64,000 nucleotides of DNA from Oscheius dolichura (lineage: Eukaryota > Nematoda > Chromadorea > Rhabditida > Rhabditidae): NCBI GenBank assembly GCA_932521035.1, contig OW051493.1, positions 2,108,001-2,172,000 on the forward strand, given 5' to 3'. Below, piece after piece: positions 45,717 through 59,000 of this stretch; position 1 is the first letter of the stretch, and each line of letters begins with the position of its first letter. A program made the position numbers and the translations under genes. The notes below the pieces were generated by a model that was not told where the DNA came from, did no database searches, and saw nothing but the letters and a program-made list of their open reading frames with translations.

Positions 45717-48700
45717 TCACAGAAGGGAGAGGGTACCCGGCATGTAGACCATTTTTGTTGTCTTGCGACGAATTGATTCACTAAAATCCCTTTTCATTGT
45801 CTTGAAGACGACCCGACGGAGTTCAGGATTAGAGAGCTGAAGGGATTTTATAATTATTTCTGGGAGAATTGGATTACCAGGTAGATAGGAAGCCGTAACG
45901 CGCAGGCGAGAACAACCAACAGGGAGACCACATCTGTTGAGAACATGTAGAAGTCGAAATATCTAAAAATTGGGGGATGAACCACAATTAGACAGCCGAC
46001 TAACTCTGTTTGCAACCCGTTCATGTCGAGGAATTCCCAGGCCGTGACCACGACGTTGACCAGATTCGAGAGGAGGTAGGAGACCGCGACGGCTAGCAGT
46101 GTCCACGTAGCGGAGCGAACTTTTCCCTGGAAATTACACATAGATAAGAGACTATGTTAGAAGATTTTGGAGAGAACAACATTTTCTAACAGTTTTACAA
46201 ATTTCTGGATGGTATCCGGTATCCCAGAGGCTAATAATCCAAAGTTGTTGGCTGGGAGGACGAGTTTTCCTGCGCCCGCACCCATATAATCTCGGCAGCA
46301 GTGAGATTAGTTAGTTTAACGCGGCCTATTGACAATTCCTCATTCTGCCGAGATTTTACGGGTGCGGAGACGTCTGGACAAGGTGATTCGTTTTTTGTAC
46401 AGTTTGAACAACATAATGATGTTCTTCAGAAAAGTATTGAATTTCTATCACAACAAAGGGGATAACACGAACGTCTACCGTTTTGGGTTATTGTGGATTG
46501 CTCCTTACCTTCGTCTCATTGGCATCATCATTTACTATCTAAAGCCGTATTTTCGGGTTTTCTGTCTCTTTGCCCGCTGGTTAAAATGTTTTTAATCCTG
46601 CAAAAAGGCGTGCCCCCGTCCGTAGTTGCAGAAAGCGAGAAAAAATTAACTCGGCTGTCTACCGCCCCCTATTTTCATCCGTCCAGAACTAACCTTAGCC
46701 TCGCTTTTCATTTGAAACCGGCTCGGTTTCCTCTGGAATCCTTTGTGGACACTCTTCAACTCCATCACGGTGCTGAAGTTGATCAGAACCAGGAGAAAGA
46801 AGGGCAGGAAGACGGTCACGAAGTTCCGCAGCCAGAAACGGTAGATGTTACCGTACCAGAAGGTCGTCGTCAGCGGGGTCACGTCCACATAGAATTCTGA
46901 CACTGTCCCCTAGAAAAAGAGCCGGATTAGACCTTTAAATACTCATTTTTGCAATCTTTCCTCTCGTCCCAATGAGATTAAAGAGTGAAAAAAGTTTTGT
47001 GACTGAATGACGTTGACTACACGAGGATTAGCCCCGTCCCCCCTCACCTTGCATTTCTCGTCTTCCGATGGGAAGACGTCCAGTTCAAAGATGATTCCGC
47101 CTTTGGAGAGGACGGCCAGAACGATGGAGGCGATACAGTACGCCGTCCTCTTGGATTGAAACGTCTTCAGATAGAAGGAACGGATCGTGATTAGGTACCG
47201 CTCCAACATGGCCGCTACCAGGACAAAACTGAAAAAGGAGATGATTAGAGGGAAAATGGCACTGTTGACCTCGAGTCGAGCTCCTGAACATCCCGCTTTT
47301 GGGGAAAACAAACCATTTTTTACGCTTTTTCCGGAGAATAGGCTCTTTTTAACGATTACAGTATACCAAAAATAGTATTCTTCCCCTGGAACTATAAAAA
47401 ATGGGACGCTTCCCCGAAATTGCTCCTTGCTGACCCGAAATAGACCGGAATCTCTTGTCCGCGCTTCCCCCGTAACCCGAACCCGTAAAGCCTCGGCAGG
47501 ACGAGAGACTGAAGGTCTTGCAACGAAAAGAAAAAGTGTTCTGCCGAGATTGTATGGGTTTGGGGGAAGTTAAATCTTCGGGAAATGGAGAGCCGTGCAA
47601 AATGCTCAATGATGAAGTGACGCCGAAATTAGATCAGTCTTTCAGAGACTTTTGACCTTTAGCTTCTTCCTTTTGGCCTTTTCTCTTGTTTAAAGCCAAA
47701 AGCTATCCAATAACTTGGGTCTTGAGTGGAAAAATGGGGAGAAAACCTTACCAAGCAGCCGTCATGCTGATATGAGTCAGCGTTAGGACATAGACGAAGT
47801 AACTCCAGAAGAAATGAGCCAGGAAGACCGAAGGCAGCCAGTCCTGAAATCCGCTACCGTAAGAATCCGGTCCAATAGTCAGTCCCCGCTAAGCAGTCCC
47901 TTTTTAACTCTCCCCCACTCTCTCTTTGAACCTACGTGGGATGACTAACCCAGTTATTCAAATTTCAAGCTTTGATGCTGGCTGACTGCATCGTTATAGA
48001 GTTCTCTGTCATTCTGATGTTTTGTCTTCTTTATCAAAAGAGGAGGGATCAACGAGGTGGAGAAGATCGGTTACATTTCACGATAAACAAGTAAAATGAT
48101 GCGGGAGGGGAGCAAAAAACACCGAAATCATCGAGAGCAAGATTTCTACATAAATATGACTTCTTGAGCCGGGAATTTCTCCTTTTTACCTTTTTTACAG
48201 GTCTGGAAACTGATTTCCCTCGCGCGCTGCACCATTAAAATCTCGGCAGCGCGGGGAATTTTGATTTAGCGCGCTTGTATTATAGAGCCGCGCGCTGCCG
48301 AGGTTTTACGGGTGCTGGCGCTCCGGAATTTTTGACCTGGAAGTGAAGGAGTCTGTTTTCCAGATTTCTACCGTATTTTCTAGGCTAACAAACTAGAAAT
48401 CGCTCCTAGAAGCGAGCTACCCATTTTCCCCCATAGAATCCCTCTTTGCCCATCAAAAATGTTTGTTTTTTCCCTCTCTTCTGTCAGTTCCAAGTGCCGA
48501 AGTTCACGGAGCCCTAGCCGTTCCTCGGAAATGCCCGTCAAGATGACACACCATTAGGTGATGCTCCCCGTTAGTCAACAACCCGGTCACTCAACCCTCC
48601 TCTTCCAGCTAAAAGTCCCCCTTACCTTGAGGCTGTCGACCAAAATGACGGGGATATAGCAGGCAGAGACCATGATATCAAAAGCCGAGAGGATGAGCAA

Positions 48701-49001
48701 GAACTGAAAATTATTATTCATGTTTAATTATACTTCACATGTGACCGGGAAAAGACCCCCAGAGATCGTTTATTTTTGACCTCGAAAAGTGATTCTTCCC
48801 CTTCTCTAATTGAGCAAAATGTTGCTCTTTGGCGTGGGGAATAACTCGACCAGTTGAAATCTGACCGCTGTCTCACCCTCGTCCAAAATAAGGGACTAGT
48901 AGTTCTCACCTGGAAATAGCATTGATATCGGCGAGGACTTCGGAAGAGGCAGTAGAAGACGAGGATATTATTACAGAGAGAGATTATCGAGACGAAGGAA
49001 C
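45717..49001 (-). CDS. rhodopsin-family peptide GPCR (FMRFamide-receptor-like), 5' end not found
   Basis: Eight exons on the minus strand in consistent phase: 48910-49001, 48626-48703, 47752-47843, 47048-47228, 46694-46909, 46005-46126, 45878-45962, 45717-45836 (TGA). They encode about 328 residues from TM1 to the C-terminus. Marks are TM1 FVSIISLCNNILVFYCL, TM2 FLLILSAFDIMVSACYIPVI, TM3 ending AAMLERYLITI (the E-R-Y of the DRY position), TM5 FVTVFLPFFLLVLINFSTVM, TM6 TWTLLAVAVSYLLSNLVNVV, and TM7 ALRLPIYLLSNPELRR followed by a basic tail. The RLPIY-xx-NPELR end is typical of FMRFamide-type neuropeptide receptors of nematodes, which signal through G proteins at the plasma membrane. The exon with the start codon and extracellular N-terminus was not found. 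Three family A elements sit in its introns. Confidence 0.82.
46272..46371. repeat. family A hairpin element, copy 7
   Basis: Left stem gcgcccgcacccatataatc at 46272. Right stem ctgccgagattttacgggtg near 46345-46364. It is in an intron of the minus-strand GPCR. Confidence 0.85.
47470..47566. repeat. family A hairpin element, copy 8 (flanks changed)
   Basis: Left stem cgaacccgtaaagcctcggc near 47478. Right stem ctgccgagattgtatgggtt near 47541-47560. The usual terminal gcgcccgc is replaced by ccccgtaa / gggggaag. In a GPCR intron. Confidence 0.75.
48221..48325. repeat. family A hairpin element, copy 9
   Basis: Left stem ctgcaccattaaaatctcgg at 48227. Right stem gctgccgaggttttacgggt near 48294-48313. 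The loop carries an additional gcgcg palindrome. In a GPCR intron. Confidence 0.85.
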
Positions 49002-49056
49002 CTGAAAATGGAAAAGAATGAGAAGAGTAGGTCGAGAAGGGCCGTGCCCTGCCGAG

Positions 49057-49150
49057 CGCCCGCACCCGCAAAATCTCGGCAACGCGCGGCTCTGTAATTG
49101 AGGCGCGCCAAATCACAATTCCGCTTTCTGCCGAGATCGTACGGGTGCAG
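49057..49150. repeat. family A hairpin element, copy 10
   Basis: Left stem cgcccgcacccgcaaaatct at 49057. Right stem ctgccgagatcgtacgggtg near 49128-49147. Just upstream of the first identified GPCR exon. Confidence 0.85.
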
Positions 49151-49689
49151 GAATTTGGACAACTGGCCATTTTCATCGGAAATTGGTCTGGTTTTCAAGA
49201 TTTTTACGCATAGCTTCTTTCTTTTTTTCCTTTCTCTGATGAAGGTTACTGTATTTCTTATCAATGGATCCCACAACGACAGTCTGCACAGACCTTTAAA
49301 ACTGTAAAATTCCCCTATTAAAAATGAAGCTTTGTCCTTCTGCAGCTTACGAGGAAGTTGTGAAGTCGGTTTTCCAGCTACGGATTAAAACGGGGATGCC
49401 TAGGGGGATGTTCGTCTGCGGCTGCAGTGGTGGGAACCTTCTAATTTAGGCGTTTAATTCCCCGGCTTTCAATTTTTCAAAGTGGGAAGTGTTCCCCCAC
49501 ACGCATGTGTCTGGTGTTGTCCTCCCTGGGGGCAAATTGCACCCCACGAGACCATGATATTCGCTTACTTTTCACACCCTCATCTCATTCTATTAAAAGC
49601 TTTTTTTGTGCACTTTTTTAGCCCTAATTGACTTTGCCCGGGGAGGGCAAAACGTCACGGAGAAGCATATCATCGAGGCTTTTTCCTCT

Positions 49690-49785
49690 TGTACCCGTAA
49701 AACCTCGGGAGGACGAGCTCTTATATTGGATACACCCACTTCTTCAAAACCTCCCTGCTGCCGAGATTTTATGGGTGCGGGCGCA
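49690..49785. repeat. family A hairpin element, copy 11
   Basis: Left stem ttgtacccgtaaaacctcgg at 49690. Right stem gctgccgagattttatgggt near 49757-49776, ending gcgggcgc. Confidence 0.82.
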
Positions 49786-50083
49786 TGTATCCTGGACAGT
49801 AGAGCATTGAACAGAGATGATGGGATAGTCTTTGCTTTCCCTCCGGGAATAAGATGTGATCGTATTAGGAGGTGAGAGGTGGAACCCTGGTGAGAGAAAA
49901 GGAGGAAATACTCCTGATCATCCCGCTGCTCGCTCTATGTTTTCTGAGAAAACAAGAGCACTGGGTCTATTGTACCCCGAATTACGATAACTATTGTCTT
50001 GGAAAGAGAAAGAAAGGGACGTTTCCATTTTTGGCTCAAAATTTGATGAAAAAAGCCCCCTTTCTCTCCTTGGAAGTCCTATT

Positions 50084-50576
50084 TTAACCTTTCATTTCCA
50101 TCACTACTATATAGGGAAGTAATCGGCTCTCCCGTGTCGTAGCCTCCTCTCTCCCGTAGTAGAGGTCCACTGCTGTCAAGTGTCCACCCCGCCCGCCCGG
50201 CTCATCCCGGAAGCCGCCGTCCAGTTGATCTCTCACTCCTTCTCTCAAAACGGGAAGAGTGAGAAGAGAGATCCGGGTTCTAAATATACGCGACTCGAAT
50301 AACAACTAGGTGGGGTATTTCGTATTCGGAGGAGATACTTTCCCGACTTCCGTCCAGGGAGAGCGCATCCAGGGGGGAGAACAACAACCGAAAACGAGGA
50401 AGCTGTGTCCGGGCCAGTAAGACGCATTTTTGGGGAGGCGCACCAGCTTTGCGCTTTTTCGGTGTTAGAAGAAGATAACCTTTGACATACTGTAATAATG
50501 AATAGAGCAAGCACGTTGTCCCAGGAATGCGCCATATCGGCGCGAAACCGATTTTGTCGTTCCACAACCTCGGCAC
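50084..50576 (-). other. possible coding sequence, unrecognised
   Basis: Minus-strand frames are open and GC-rich here. One reads MAHSWDNVLALFIIT before a GTATGT donor-like site near 50506. Another ends at TAA 50084 after RESRLLPYIVVMEMKG. No family is recognised and the exons cannot be joined with confidence. Part could be the missing N-terminal exon(s) of the downstream GPCR. Confidence 0.2.
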
Positions 50577-51365
50577 CAGAAAAAAGACCTAGATTATGCC
50601 TTATATTTTAGTTACAGTATGACAAATATCATCTACCCCGTGAAGTAGAAAAGCGCAAAGACGGCACACTGCGCCAGAGATGCGTCTTAATGTCTCCGCT
50701 GTCGGCTGTTCCTATTTCCAGGGTTGCAGGAGCAGGAGGATGCCGTCATCCGCCCTGGGAAGAGTCAAAGAAGGAAACATGTGTCACCGAGGTCTAATGA
50801 GAGTAGAGAGAAGATCAAATAAGAAGTCGGGCCTCTGCCGCCTTTTTTGCAGGTGGGACGAGCAGATGGGGGAGGTTAAAAATAGAGGGGATAAACAGAG
50901 AAGGGGAAATACCCAGAATGGTCTGTATTTTTAGCCTTATCTCTCTTTTTTGGATCATTCTTCGAGGTTAAATAGGAGCCTTTTATTCGGAGGATGTCCA
51001 CTTGCCCGGCGATCCCGCCAAAACAAGGTAGATGAATAGGGAGTAAGGAGAAGGGAACGCTTGAACAGGTTATTCTTTTTTCTCTGGGGCGAACATCCGT
51101 GGGGGTGGCTTTAAAAAGGCCTGGAGTTGATCTATAGAAGACCAGGAGATCGAGAAGAACAAGTTTAGTCTCTTAGGATACCAAAAATCGCTGTGGGACC
51201 CTCGAAAAAGCGAAAATGCTCCGAAGCGAGTTAGCCGCACCCTATTGCACCAGAAGATGGAAGGGTAGAGCGCGGCCAGAAAAGGAAATCCGGGTCCGCT
51301 CATCCCGGGAAATGAAAGTCAACTAGGAGAAGAGGGGTAAAACAAGGAAGATAGCTATAACTAAC

Positions 51366-51501
51366 CTATAGAAACGAGGGTAAGGGAGGCAATAGACCGT
51401 TGAGGACCATCATCGCCCTCCGGCGGGCACATCGGCGATCGCAATGCCATAGAGGGCGGGGCGTCGACGTCGAGGGCCGATTTTGTGACCAGCTTCTTAT
51501 T
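51366..51501 (-). other. possible internal exon, unrecognised
   Basis: Bounded by a TTTTTAG acceptor and a GTTAGT donor on the minus strand, open for 45 codons (NKKLVTKSALDVDAPPSMAL at the start), with exon-like GC content unlike its flanks. A preceding open stretch near 51523-51660 (IPPRVATIPHSSDFTVGFRL) could be the exon before it. No domain recognised and no complete gene model. Confidence 0.25.
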
Positions 51502-52271
51502 CTAAAAAGAGAGACTTTAGACAAACTTTTGGAGAGAGGATGAGGAGCCGGAATCCGACGGTAAAATCAGAAGAGTGTGGGATTGTTGCAACCCGAGGAG
51601 GGATTATCCCCTCTTGTCTTCTCGGGATCAGCGACATCACATCATTCCATATGGACTGGGCAGAAAAGAGTAAAAAGGGGGTAGAACACCGATGAACGGG
51701 GGAATAAAAGAGAAGAACGTCAGCTGTTTCTATCAAGAATTAGAGACTTTGTCCCTCTTTTCTCTAATGTGCAGAGAGTGTGCCAGGGTAATAGAAAATT
51801 CAGAACGATAGCTGTCCTCCACGACAATTTCGATCGGAATTGCTCAAAACTCCGACTTTTTAAAGGTTTTTATTTGGGTATTTAGCGGCATTGAAGACTA
51901 ATTCAAACGATATATTCCACTGGCTATTTTATTGTATTTTCGGTACCAAGAGAGCTCTACTATTAGCTGCGCGAGTGGGGTCTTACTTTTTTACTGCATT
52001 CCTGTCCATTTTCGTTTTTTTTGGACAGAAGGACAAGTGCTCAGGCTTTTCTTTACGTTGAAGTTTACGACTATAATTAAGATTGCCAATCAGCGATTGA
52101 TCGAAAGTTCCGAAAAGTCTCGGATGAGCAGTTGAACGCAATCGTGTTGTTGATGAAATAGCCAAGATTGATTGGTTGCTTTATAAAGTGTGGTTGAACA
52201 GATTAAAAACAGTTTTTAAAGCGGATATCAGTCAAAGCAGACCACGTTGACCAGGCAGGCTTCCTGCCGAT

Positions 52272-52364
52272 CTGCTGCACCCGTAAAGTCTCGGCACTTT
52301 ACTCGACTGTGACTGAACTTCAAGGACATCTCGCTGCCGAGTTTTTATGGGTGCGGGTGCACGG
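52272..52364. repeat. family A hairpin element, copy 12
   Basis: Left stem ctgctgcacccgtaaagtct at 52272. Right stem gctgccgagtttttatgggt near 52333-52352, ending gcgggtgcac. About 600 bp from copy 13 and not otherwise similar in the loop. Confidence 0.85.
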
Positions 52365-52878
52365 TTTTTAGTGCCTACAATTCTTGATTTCTACAGTATT
52401 TTCTAAAGAAAAGGGCCAGAAATATGTTACCGAAAAAGAGTTCCTGTTTAGTTTTTTTTAGTACAGACAACCCCCGAATATTAGAAATTCGTCAAACTAC
52501 CTCACCCCCGTCGGAAAGATCTCTGTTTCCCTGTTCTTTGATTTATATTGCCGGCTGGGTGTGGTATAACAATAGTTAGGAGAGAGAATAGACACCGTTG
52601 TTTTGGAGGAAGCGCCTCGGTTTATCTTTCACGAGAGGCAGAGAAATCTTTACATAAATAAGAGGTGCCAAAAGGGGGAAGGATGCTGGGAGTGGAGGAG
52701 AAAATAAAACCAGTGCCGCTAGACATCTAAAAACCACTCCTGGCTCTCTTTATCTAGCGGGAGAGAGTTTTTTACCGGGTGGGCGATGGACAGAAGACTG
52801 ATAACTGGATGGTTCTTTGGCCAACTGGAGACATTCTTTTTTCTAAAACTGGAACAGGGGGCGGGTGGAGCTCATCTC

Positions 52879-52983
52879 GCGCCGCCGCACCCGTAAAATC
52901 TCGGCAGTTGGTGCGATTGTGTTGGTGTGATGTTGAACTAAAAGAGCTTCCAGCTGCCGAGCTTTTACGGGTGCGGGCGCGCA
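52879..52983. repeat. family A hairpin element, copy 13 (best preserved)
   Basis: Left end cgcgccgccgcacccgtaaa, then atctcggcag. Right stem agctgccgagcttttacggg and gtgcgggcgcgc. Stems pair over about 30 bp, with a loop of about 40 bp. Confidence 0.9.
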
Positions 52984-55900
52984 CTAGAATGAATTTCTAA
53001 AATGTTAGAAATCATCTACTGGAAGAGTTCCTGTCCCTTTTTTCGGTACAGATGAACTGGAAAAAGATTTATTTTCAAAAAAAGGGGGGATCAGGTGCGT
53101 GTCACTCGTCATTGTCACTGACCCCCTCCCCCCTTGTTCTACGGGGAAAGATCTCCTATTTCATGACGAAAAAACGAAGAATAGAGACGTGTTCCTTGTT
53201 ACAAAAAAAGAGTAGAGAAATTCCAGGAATCCGTTAAAAGTGTGAACAGATTGAAGCAGTTATATCCGCCCGGGAATGGCCGGTCTTTAAAACCAACAAT
53301 ATGGGGACAACAAACGGCCAGGATAATTGTATTGCCTACATATGTCTCTCCCTGTTGAACTGATCAGCTGGTTGATCAGAAATGAGAGAAATGGAAGAGA
53401 GGGGACGGCCGGGGAGAGAAGGTTGAAGCCCGACCCGTTAACTTATTCCACCTTTGACTCTCTTTGTCTCGGTTGTTTTTTGAACTTTTTTGAGCCAATA
53501 AGAAGGAGGGAACGGGTTCTTTCGGCCAGGAGATCCAGAAAGAAAAAAGAGAAGCCAGTGCACAGGCTAATCGAGAAGGTCGGGTTATAGAGCCAACCCC
53601 GGCCCAGAGTAAACAATTTTAATCAGTTTACAACTGAAAAACCACTAGCAATGTTCTCTTCGACTAGCAAAACATTAAAAATAGTTATTTTTCGCTAATA
53701 ATTGAGAAAACTGCCAGCAGAAACTTCTTTAAATGTTCAACAAATCATTGAGAGAGAGCCCATTGAGACGGTAGGACGGTAGACCAATGCTCCTCCCTAC
53801 CTCAATACGATCCCCGATAGGGTCAGAAGACCAATGTTTAGACGACTTTAGAGCCGTTATCCCACACCTGACTATTTGACACTCCTAATCTAACAACTAA
53901 TCATGTAAGCCTACAGTAGACGCTGTTTCATAGAAGCCATATAAAGTGGTTTTGGGATAAAAAACCAATTCAGCGACCAATTCCAAAATCAATCTTATTT
54001 TCTTTACCTTTTCGGAACAAAATGATGCCCGCCTTGTTCAAAAAGTACTGATCTGGTAAAGATTCAAAGTAAACGGCCGATCCCCATTTGCAGCCTTTCT
54101 CTTCGCTTACAGTAAGCCCGAGTTCGGAACAGTTTTCTTTGCTAGCACGTTCCTGAATTTCAATTCAATTTCAACTCAATTTCGACTCCTACGCTAGTGG
54201 GCAAATTGGGAAAACAGACGAATTTAGAACTCTAGACTCAATCTCGCTCCATTGGAATCTCATTGGGTGTTCCATGTTCCATAGACGCCTTATAATAATG
54301 GGAAACGAATTATGCGGTATTCCAGTGTTCTAGATCATGGTATTTCTCAATTTTTGCTTTATTTAGGGGCTTCAAATGAAAGAAGACTTTCACAATGAAA
54401 AAGTAGCCAGTAACCCCAGATAAAGATTCGAACCAGCCGGAGGTATCTCTCTAATCGTCTCTAATAAAAGTTTAGGCTCATCACTGCGGGCGATCCCCTT
54501 TCTACTCTTACTCCTTACTATCATCTTCGCCTCCCGACATCATTTCCCAATAGATAAGAGTACCGGCTACTGCTTCTCTTATGAAATACTGAGAGTAAGT
54601 GGAATTGGATCCAGGATCGAGAGAGAAAAGAAAATTTATGAGTAGGTGGAAGGAATTAATCCCGTTGATTAGTATGCACTTCAATTGAGGAGAAGGAACA
54701 AGAACGAGAGTTTTCTGGATATGAACGGCTTAACATTTTGGAAGGGGTCACGTTATGATCCGTTGTTCCATCTTCCTCAATCTGGTCGAGAGCCGCAGGG
54801 AGAGGGGGAGTGAGGAGAGAACAGAGCAGGAGCTGTCAATCATATAGGCTACAAGCTGACTCGGGGAAAGTGACGTGGGCGGAAGTGGGAGAACTACAAA
54901 TGGGGCTGCTTCAGAGTTCATGTAGAGGAAATTGTTCCTTACGTGACTCAAAGACTCTAGAACGGCTAGAAAAGAGGATAGCCTTCTGTATACGGTCAGA
55001 GAAGCCCGCGTCGCCATAAATAAACCACAACCACTAAATAACCCGTTTAAAACGGTCTGCAATTAGTAGAAAAGGCTGAACAAAGAGCAGGGGACCTCTT
55101 CAGTATTCTTTGTTGCTCCGGGCCCGATTTGGACCTAATTAACCGGCATTAGGTCGAAGTTCTAAACCTGGGTCCGTTTTCAAGCCAAAAAAAGGATCCC
55201 AACAAGGAAACCCCTGGAATTGAAGCAGGGGCCGGGTTTCAGGGATGGTTTAAATTACCTGGTATCAGTAGAATTGCCTCCAGAGAACTGCTCAAAAAGC
55301 CCTATACGGGCATTGTTGAGTAAGAGGGAATGCCCCTTGTCCTGTCAATTCGTGCTCTTCAACCCTCCGGCGCATCTCCTCGGCGACATTGTCAGATAAC
55401 CATAACTGTCACTCTCTCCTTGTCATCGCATCTCCCCTTGTTTCCTATTTTAGCCATTTTAGACCTTTTCAACTGTTCCAAATATTTTGGGCTAGACGAT
55501 CAGCAACCCGGGAAAAGACCACCATCCAAAACTCCAAAAAATTGAACTTTCATTCGGCACGACGGCAAAGATTGCAGGAACGGCTATCCAAATGAGGTCA
55601 CTTGATGCCTTCCTCCGGCGGAAATCTTGTTTTATGCTTCAGGGGAGAGGGGGAAGGTGTCAAGATGTAGGAGGGAGGAAACAAAGAAGAAAAAAGAAGA
55701 AGTTTCGATGATCGGTTGAAGGAGGGTGGTGAGAGGTAGTTGAGCTACCTAATTCTAGGATGGGATTATCCTTTTCCTAGATAAAAGACGTGGTTCGGTA
55801 TAATCCAAGCTACAGTATCCTCTTCAGCTCCATTTGTATACAAAAATTAGACTGAAGCGTCGAGTTTCCCTCTTTTCAGCGGGTCCACCGTATCTCAGGA

Positions 55901-56043
55901 GTTGCCCCAGTCCCCCATCCATATATTCAAAACGTTTTATCTAGCACAAAATACATACATTTGACGTAGTAGTACAAAATACCGGTAGCTGTTGACAATA
56001 TACCCGTACTGACGTGAAACAGGAAAAAAAAGGTAGAAGCCAT

Positions 56044-59000
56044 CTACGCAAGCTCAAATCCACAATTGGCATTAATTGCCAGACTGAGCTTTGATTGTAA
56101 AGTGCTTTTTGATTTGTAGACGGGAAGTTTGAGCAAATTCATACATGTAGCACTCATGGGGAGCATATCACTGTGACTATTCAGTTGGATGGCAATATTG
56201 GGGGAAAGACTCCGGAAACCGGAGATTGGCGGACGGGGACAACCTGTTATAAATCTGGAAAACAGTGAAATATAAAGATGACTATGAAAGAGACTCACTT
56301 GAGTAGGGCAGCTTTGTTTTCTCCGCTCATTTCACGAGCAACTTTCCAAAACCAGTCCATATAATTTTTATCGTCGACACCTAGTAGATAATTATTTGGA
56401 GAAAGAAAGGGAGTGCCTTACCTTCACAGGGATACACCACCGTATTCTTTTTCATATCCTCGATGTCGATTTCGGCATCCGTTCCACTTACAATCACTTG
56501 TAATTCGGCGGGGTCAAACATTCCCAGCCAGGTCGGCTCAATTACATTGCTCACTCCTTCTCGCATCGCTTTGACCATGGGAGAAATCTGTAAACACAAA
56601 GTTAAAGGACGTCTGAGGGACCCCTTGATTTGCCTGATTGAGCGCACTGGCCCCGCAGCGACTGCGCGCACGCTTTCTGTTTTGCAACAATACTTTTCAC
56701 AGAAAAGGAGAAAATGGCTGAAACCTAGCTCATTCATCTATTCAGTTTTTGCTTCTGATGATGTTTTTCGTTTTTTATGAAAAGATCAACTTCGCTGCCC
56801 CGTTTTCCTCTGCTAAAGTAACCCGCCTAGGTCCCTTAGGGTTTTACAGCCCAACTTTGACTAACCGTGTCTTTCAGGTGATAATTCACGTAGAGTTGAA
56901 CGTATTCCCGGATGTTATGTTTCGCCACAGGGATATGTCTACCCCCGCTTTTCAAATCAACCCTTTCCACTATTCCAAGAGTATCAACAAGAACACTAAA
57001 ATCTAGTCCCAACTCGGCTACTTCTTCATCAGACGCCTCCAAAAGATCGCGGAGATGTCTGAAATCGTTTCCCTGTTTTTCACTGTAGACAGGAGCCTTA
57101 CTTATAAACATTAGGATCGTATGATTTCATCTGTTCGAGGTCAATGTTTGTCACGCGATAACCCAGTAGTTGGACAAGGAAGAAGTCCGCAAATCGAGCA
57201 TCTAACATCATTCCTTCGTAAATTAGCTAAAATATATTCTGTAACTGATAAAATAAAAAAGAACTTACTTTAGCCAGCATACGGCCAAGGAAGAAATAAT
57301 GCTTATAAAAAGTATCAGCATAAAGGGAAATGGCAATGGGATTTGGGTACAGGAGCTTGTCGTGGGTATAGCAGAAAAGCCCCCTTTCAGGATCCAGTCC
57401 GGCTTTCAATAACTCACTCAAAAACTCTCTATAAGAAGAAGAATTGATGGGGATAAAGATAGGATCTACCTGAAAATGCCTCCCCCATCGACTCCTTCTT
57501 CATTCGCTCCGGCCCAATTGATCATACGTACTCTTATCGGAAGAAGAAGATTAGGGGCCGAATCTTGTGACAATGCATCAAACGAGTCGTCGTAGAGATA
57601 TTGGCGACGAGCTGTGATACTGATAGCCGCTTCTCGACGACCTCCTCCCCAACCGACGTCAATCTCATCCCTGTATTGGCTTCTCATGTACTCAATGAGA
57701 TCTTGGAAGATCTACAAAGAAGTAGTTACAATACATTTCTAATAGGGACGGGAGTGTCGGACGTTTGTGTCCGTATCTCAGACATTTCTTGGCAGGTTTC
57801 AAAAATTCAAAGACCGCCTTAGAGAGCACGCACGTTTATGGGGCTACAGATTATTTTGTTGGAACCGTTAGCTGTGATTTGGTTCGTTAGAATCGTCTTG
57901 ATGTGCTCTCCAAGGTGGCCTTTGAATTTTTTAAATGGACCAATAAGTACCCGAGATACAGACACAAACGCCCGACACTCCCGTTTTACACCCAAAATCG
58001 AATGTTCTGCCCATGTATGGGTCCACTTACCTTCAGGCGCTTGTCAAAGAAAAGAAGGAATGGGACAGAACGGATAATACTGAGATTTCGAAGATCTGTA
58101 GTAGACGGTTTCACCTAAAAACTACTGTATTCCAGATGGAGCAATCCTACTTTGCCGTTTTCTTCTTCGTCGTCAGAATCAGAGTCCGCTGGGTCGTCCT
58201 CTTCGGTTAAATATCTGATATAACCGAGAGGGGCGAAGGCAGTATCTCTTCGTGTCGAAGTCCTTTTTGGGAGACAGGAGTTACGGTTGACCATGACCTA
58301 AAATTAGGAAAAGTATATTCAGTTTGACAATTATTCCCACCTCTCGTCCGTGCTCTGTCCAAAATCCATCGGGTAAAAATGAAACTCGGCTGTTTTTCCT
58401 ATGTACCGTTTGTAATGTTGCGATCAGCTGCTCATATATTGCCCCCCAAGCGGCTTCTTCGGCTTTCCTTACACTTTCTGGTCGGTCAGTTCTCTGCTTC
58501 ATTTTATCTGGGAAAGCCAGGTCAATGAGGCCAAGAGTCAGGTCACTGAAATAGGGAAATAATACCGTCATTATAGGGTAAACTCACCGGATGAGACGGG
58601 TGGCACTAATGATGGTTAGAAGAGAATTTTGGACTTTACCCCCGAGAGCAAAGTCTTCGTCGAAGTTCGAATCAACAAAGGAACTGACAAGCGACGAGAG
58701 AAGGGTTAGGCTGGGAAGGAATTCAGCTCTTTGCTGATCATCCAGGGGATATCCTAAACAAACAACAATAGAACGGAATTCTCTTGTATACCTAAGGTCA
58801 TCATCCTCACATATGGTTCCCCACGGGTTTTCTTCGAGAAAAGGCTAACTTGGACTGATTTCATATTTGTGACATAGGAATATAGCCTGAAAATGAGGTA
58901 ATTATATGTGAAGAAACATTTCAAAGCCCCGGAATCGGGAAGATAGTCCGTTTCCAACCTCGGACTTTCCCACTATGGGACCATTTGACAATTTGCCGAA

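Larger units (their letters stand above)
49002..56043. other. 7-kb region without a confidently identified gene
   Basis: It must contain the missing 5' end of the minus-strand GPCR unless that exon is lost. Four family A hairpins lie here (about 49057, 49690, 52272, 52879). Weak coding signal on the minus strand occurs at 50084-50576 and 51366-51740. A TATA-like ctatatag at 50107-50114 faces either way. From 53.6 to 56.0 kb I see only AT-rich DNA and chance open frames. Confidence 0.4.

Noticed and set aside
46329-46900. Plus-strand frames opposite the GPCR
   Set aside because: They are antisense shadows of GPCR exons and of a family A element. The minus-strand reading has clear transmembrane segments and matching splice phases.
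50107-50114. TATA-like ctatatag as a promoter
   Set aside because: No gene could be tied to it in either direction, so it is mentioned only in the regional note.
51070-51303. Possible TM4 of a Cys-loop channel (FPFLAALYPSIFW)
   Set aside because: The FP...W spacing looked similar, but no TM1-TM3 or ligand-binding exons exist upstream and the frame does not join the neighbouring exon.
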